Shown here: one piece after another, positions 5,181 through 7,501 of the stretch
How the letters are laid out: each line of letters begins with the position of its first letter
How positions within the stretch are numbered: position 1 is the first letter of the stretch
Assembly: GCA_017303735.1 (NCBI GenBank)
Contig: JAFLCF010000197.1
Coordinates: 1-7,501 of the forward strand
Origin: Anaerolineae bacterium
Lineage (GTDB): Bacteria; Chloroflexota; Anaerolineae; Anaerolineales; Villigracilaceae
DNA: 7,501 bases
Reading direction: 5' to 3'
Made by a program: the position numbers and the translations under genes
Notes under the pieces: generated by a model
Told to the model about the DNA's origin: nothing
The model's input: only the letters and a program-made list of their open reading frames with translations
Databases searched by the model: none

Positions 5181-6602
5181 TTATTTCACCAACGATTGAT
5201 AGAGTTTTAAATATTCACGCGCCGAGGCTTCCCATGAAAAATCTTTCGCCATACCATTGCGTTGCAGCGCTTCCCACTTCTCACGATTCGGCAAAACCTT
5301 CATCGCCGCCTTGATCGCGCTGACAAGCGACATATGATGCGATTTCTCAAAAACAAATCCGGTTTCATTTGGGATCACTGTATCTTTCAGCCCGCCCACC
5401 GAACGAACAATGGGAATACAACCATAACGCATCGCGATCATCTGCGCGAGACCACAAGGCTCATACCGCGACGGCATGAGGATCATATCAGCACCCGCAT
5501 AAATTTGACGGGCAAGTGCCGCATCGAATCTTAACTCGGCTTTGATCTTATCTGGGTAAAGAGTTTGCAACTCTCGAGCCGACTCTTCCAACTTGGGGTC
5601 GCCCGTACCAAGAATGACCGCCTGAAAATCAATGCGCTTCATATTCTTGAGCGCAGTGAAGGCAAGGTCTACGCCTTTTTGAACATCCATGCGCGAGATG
5701 ACAGCCAACAATGGAATATTCGGGTTGCGGGCAAGCCCGAGTTTTTCTTGCAATAGTTCTTTATTTTCAGCACGGCGCTTAAGCGTCGGCAAATTGAAAT
5801 TGACACTAATCGATTTATCGGTGGCAGGGTCGAAGGAGACAGTGTCGATGCCGTTCAAGATGCCGCTCAAAGTCTCTTTACGCACCCCTATGAATTCCTG
5901 CAGTCCACAACCAAATTCTTCGGTAAGGACTTCACCTGCATATCCCGGCGAGACGGCTACGATCGCATCAGACGCCCACAATCCCAGCGGCAACGGCAAG
6001 ACGCGTGCCCACTCGGGCAGGTCCGTTTGTGCAAGTTTAATTCCATAACTCTCGAGAATGGCAGAAACGTCTGCCCCCATGAAAGGCAGGTTGTGTAAGG
6101 AAAGTACACCTGCCACATGCTTGGAACCCGACTCCCAACGCTTGGTTAGGTTGATATATAAACTGAGCGCCGTGTGCCAGTCATTGGCATGGATCACATC
6201 GGGCTGCCAGTTGATATGCTTTGGTAATTCCATGGCTGCCAGCGAAAAGAACGCATATTTATCTGCATCTTTGGTCGCATCCAACGAATAGACCGAGCCA
6301 TTCGCACGGATGGGCTCTCCGCCAATGAAGTAAACCGGCATGCCATTCAAGGTAGTCTCAAAGGCTTCCACTGCCACTTCAGAATCGCCGCGTGGGATCG
6401 AAAATATCTCCACCGGGCGAAGATTCTCCGCTTTTACCGCCGGGTGATACGGCAACACCAGCCGCACATCCAGTTTTAGTTCTTCATTCGAAAGGGCGCG
6501 AAGTTCTCGCGGCAAAACCCCAGAAACATCCCCCAACCCGCCAACCTTGATAAATGGGTCGGCTTCGGCAGCGAGGAATAAGACATTAATTGTTCTAGAC
6601 AT
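5181..6602 (-). CDS. glgA: Glycogen synthase (GT5)
   Basis: Glycogen synthase adds glucose from a nucleotide sugar, usually ADP-glucose, to the non-reducing end of alpha-1,4-glucan chains in the cytoplasm. The 473-residue product is full length for GlgA and shows both GT-B halves. The N-terminal half has KVGGLGDV (19-26, the substrate-binding KxGGL motif), DVIHANDWHT (135-144) and LHNLPFMG (169-176). The hinge has GILNGID (247-253). The C-terminal half has ISRMDVQKG (302-310), then PSRYEPCGLAQMIAMRYG (377-394) with the conserved catalytic-region Glu381, and GGLKDTV (403-409). The C-terminal WEASAREYLKLY tail is typical. The ATG at 6602 is the only reasonable start before the KxGGL motif. Its ribosome site (AAGGTG near 6617-6622) is about 13 bases away, rather far, which may mean modest translation. 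It lies 28 bases after ppk2 and 57 before malQ, in one probable operon. Confidence 0.96.
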   Translation of the reverse strand: MSRTINVLFLAAEADPFIKVGGLGDVSGVLPRELRALSNEELKLDVRLVLPYHPAVKAENLRPVEIFSIPRGDSEVAVEAFETTLNGMPVYFIGGEPIRANGSVYSLDATKDADKYAFFSLAAMELPKHINWQPDVIHANDWHTALSLYINLTKRWESGSKHVAGVLSLHNLPFMGADVSAILESYGIKLAQTDLPEWARVLPLPLGLWASDAIVAVSPGYAGEVLTEEFGCGLQEFIGVRKETLSGILNGIDTVSFDPATDKSISVNFNLPTLKRRAENKELLQEKLGLARNPNIPLLAVISRMDVQKGVDLAFTALKNMKRIDFQAVILGTGDPKLEESARELQTLYPDKIKAELRFDAALARQIYAGADMILMPSRYEPCGLAQMIAMRYGCIPIVRSVGGLKDTVIPNETGFVFEKSHHMSLVSAIKAAMKVLPNREKWEALQRNGMAKDFSWEASAREYLKLYQSLVK

Positions 6603-6630
6603 AAGGGCTATTTTACACCTTTCGGAAGCC

Positions 6631-7434
6631 TTATTCGATCACAACCCCGCTCAGATCGTCCTTTGGTTTGAAGAATTTCATATTCAAGCCTTCCAAGGTC
6701 TCAACCAGCACTTTTGAGATCACCAGGTCACGATACCATTTGCGGTCCGCTGGCACTACAATCCAGGGTGCATGTTCGGTGCTGGTCTTGTTCAAGGCAT
6801 CTTCATAAGCTGCCTGATAGTCATCCCATAATTTGCGTTCGGCGAGGTCACCTACGCTGAACTTCCAATGCTTAGACGGGTCATCCAGCCGGGCTTGCAG
6901 GCGTTCTTTTTGCTCGCCTTTGCTGATATGCAGGAAAAACTTCAAAATGGTAGTGCCATTCTCTGCCAATAATTTTTCAAACGCATTGATCTGCTCATAA
7001 CGCTTTGACCAGACCTCTTTTGGCACATAGTTATGCACTCGCACCACCAGCACATCTTCGTAATGGCTGCGATTAAAGATGACCAACTCGCCGCTGGCTG
7101 GCGCAACTTTATGAACTCGCCATAAATAATCATGCGCCATTTCCTCAGCAGTCGGCACTTTGAAACTCGCCACCTTCACGCCCTGCGGGTTGACGCCGTC
7201 AAACACCCGCCGAATCGCACCGTCTTTGCCACCTGTATCCATGGCTTGCAAAACGACCAGCACTTTATGCTTCCCTTCGGCATAAAGCAGTTCCTGAAGT
7301 TCCTGCAGTTTTTCATTTAACTTGGCAATTTCTTTTAGCCCATCTTCCTTACCGCCCTTGAACTTGCCTGTATCCTGCGGGTCTATGTCTGCCAGTTTGA
7401 TCTTCTTACCAGGTTCAACAAAATGGTGTTTCAT
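6631..7434 (-). CDS. ppk2: Polyphosphate:nucleotide phosphotransferase, PPK2 family
   Basis: PPK2 enzymes move phosphate between inorganic polyphosphate and nucleotides, here probably making ADP or ATP in the cytoplasm. The 267-residue single-domain product has the Walker A motif DTGGKDG (66-72) followed by GVNPQG (80-85). It has a Walker B-type block ELVIFNRSHYEDV (116-128) and the lid region RLDDPSKHWKFSVGDLAER (182-200). A conserved C-terminal VPADRKWYRDLVISKVL block spans 227-243. The GVNPQG form and ~265-residue length resemble the PPK2 subgroup often called class III, whose characterised members act on both AMP and ADP; substrate choice here is inferred. The ATG at 7434 has a near-perfect ribosome site (GGAGG, 7439-7443) four bases upstream. 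It is the first gene of the ppk2-glgA-malQ run. Confidence 0.95.
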   Translation of the reverse strand: MKHHFVEPGKKIKLADIDPQDTGKFKGGKEDGLKEIAKLNEKLQELQELLYAEGKHKVLVVLQAMDTGGKDGAIRRVFDGVNPQGVKVASFKVPTAEEMAHDYLWRVHKVAPASGELVIFNRSHYEDVLVVRVHNYVPKEVWSKRYEQINAFEKLLAENGTTILKFFLHISKGEQKERLQARLDDPSKHWKFSVGDLAERKLWDDYQAAYEDALNKTSTEHAPWIVVPADRKWYRDLVISKVLVETLEGLNMKFFKPKDDLSGVVIE

Positions 7435-7438
7435 GAGA

Positions 7439-7443
7439 CCTCC
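7439..7443 (-). promoter_or_regulatory. Strong ribosome binding site of ppk2
   Basis: The - strand reads CGGAGGTCTCATG, with GGAGG four bases before the start codon. It is the strongest Shine-Dalgarno match in the window and fixes the ppk2 start. The same CGGAGG hexamer also occurs in the hairpin arm just upstream. Confidence 0.85.
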
Positions 7444-7453
7444 GGGATTTTAT

Positions 7454-7484
7454 AAAACCTCCGAGCGTATTCTCGGAGGTTTTT
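7454..7484. terminator. Terminator-like hairpin upstream of ppk2
   Basis: AAAACCTCCGAG (7454-7465) and CTCGGAGGTTTT (7472-7483) form a 12-pair stem with loop CGTATT. A T run follows on both strands (TTTTT to 7484 on +, TTTTAT on -). It can end a gene lying to the right of the window on the - strand, or act as a two-way terminator. Only about 20 bases separate it from the ppk2 start, leaving little room for a promoter. ppk2 may therefore depend on read-through, or on a promoter beyond the edge with this hairpin acting in the leader. Confidence 0.75.
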
Positions 7485-7501
7485 GATTGGGAGCCTGATG
7501 G

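Overview
The window has two parts that meet near position 3500. The left part (1-3479) is AT-rich and all its genes lie on the + strand. The right part (3618-7434) is richer in GC and all its genes lie on the - strand. The lipoprotein with a repeated TPYPTx linker, the long GC-rich inverted repeats between AT-rich genes, and a ppk2-glgA-malQ storage-polymer operon together suggest a member of Chloroflexota, probably class Anaerolineae. This is an inference from style and gene content; the window has no rRNA or other marker gene.

Left part: three unrecognised genes each follow a copy of a ~130 bp imperfect inverted repeat (3-131, 930-1061, 2076-2207). The genes are a secreted lipoprotein (172-921), a polytopic membrane protein (1090-2070) and a larger membrane protein of the same layout (2277-3479). 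Each repeat has the organisation of an integron attC site. It has outer core sequences ending in AAC and beginning with GTT, an inner pair of complementary boxes (GCGT..ACCTG / CAGGT..ACGC) with unequal spacers that leave extrahelical bases, and a variable centre that folds on itself. Stop codons lie 5-8 bases before a repeat and start codons 40-75 bases after one, as in gene cassettes. The first complete cassette also shows the expected circularisation signature: its first bases (GTTAGCCCGTT, 125-135) are an exact 11-base reverse complement of the bases at its far end (926-936). No integrase is present, so this looks like one end of an attC array without an integrase in view. The third gene has no repeat after it, which would make it the last, incomplete cassette.

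Right part: polyphosphate:nucleotide phosphotransferase (ppk2), glycogen synthase (glgA) and 4-alpha-glucanotransferase (malQ) run in that order on the - strand with gaps of 28 and 57 bases, probably as one operon. They link polyphosphate-driven nucleotide phosphorylation with alpha-glucan synthesis and remodelling. A strong hairpin sits between glgA and malQ, a two-way terminator closes the operon against the cassette array, and another terminator-like hairpin lies just upstream of ppk2.

The most interesting part is the attC-like cassette array carrying two related, uncharacterised membrane proteins in neighbouring cassettes.
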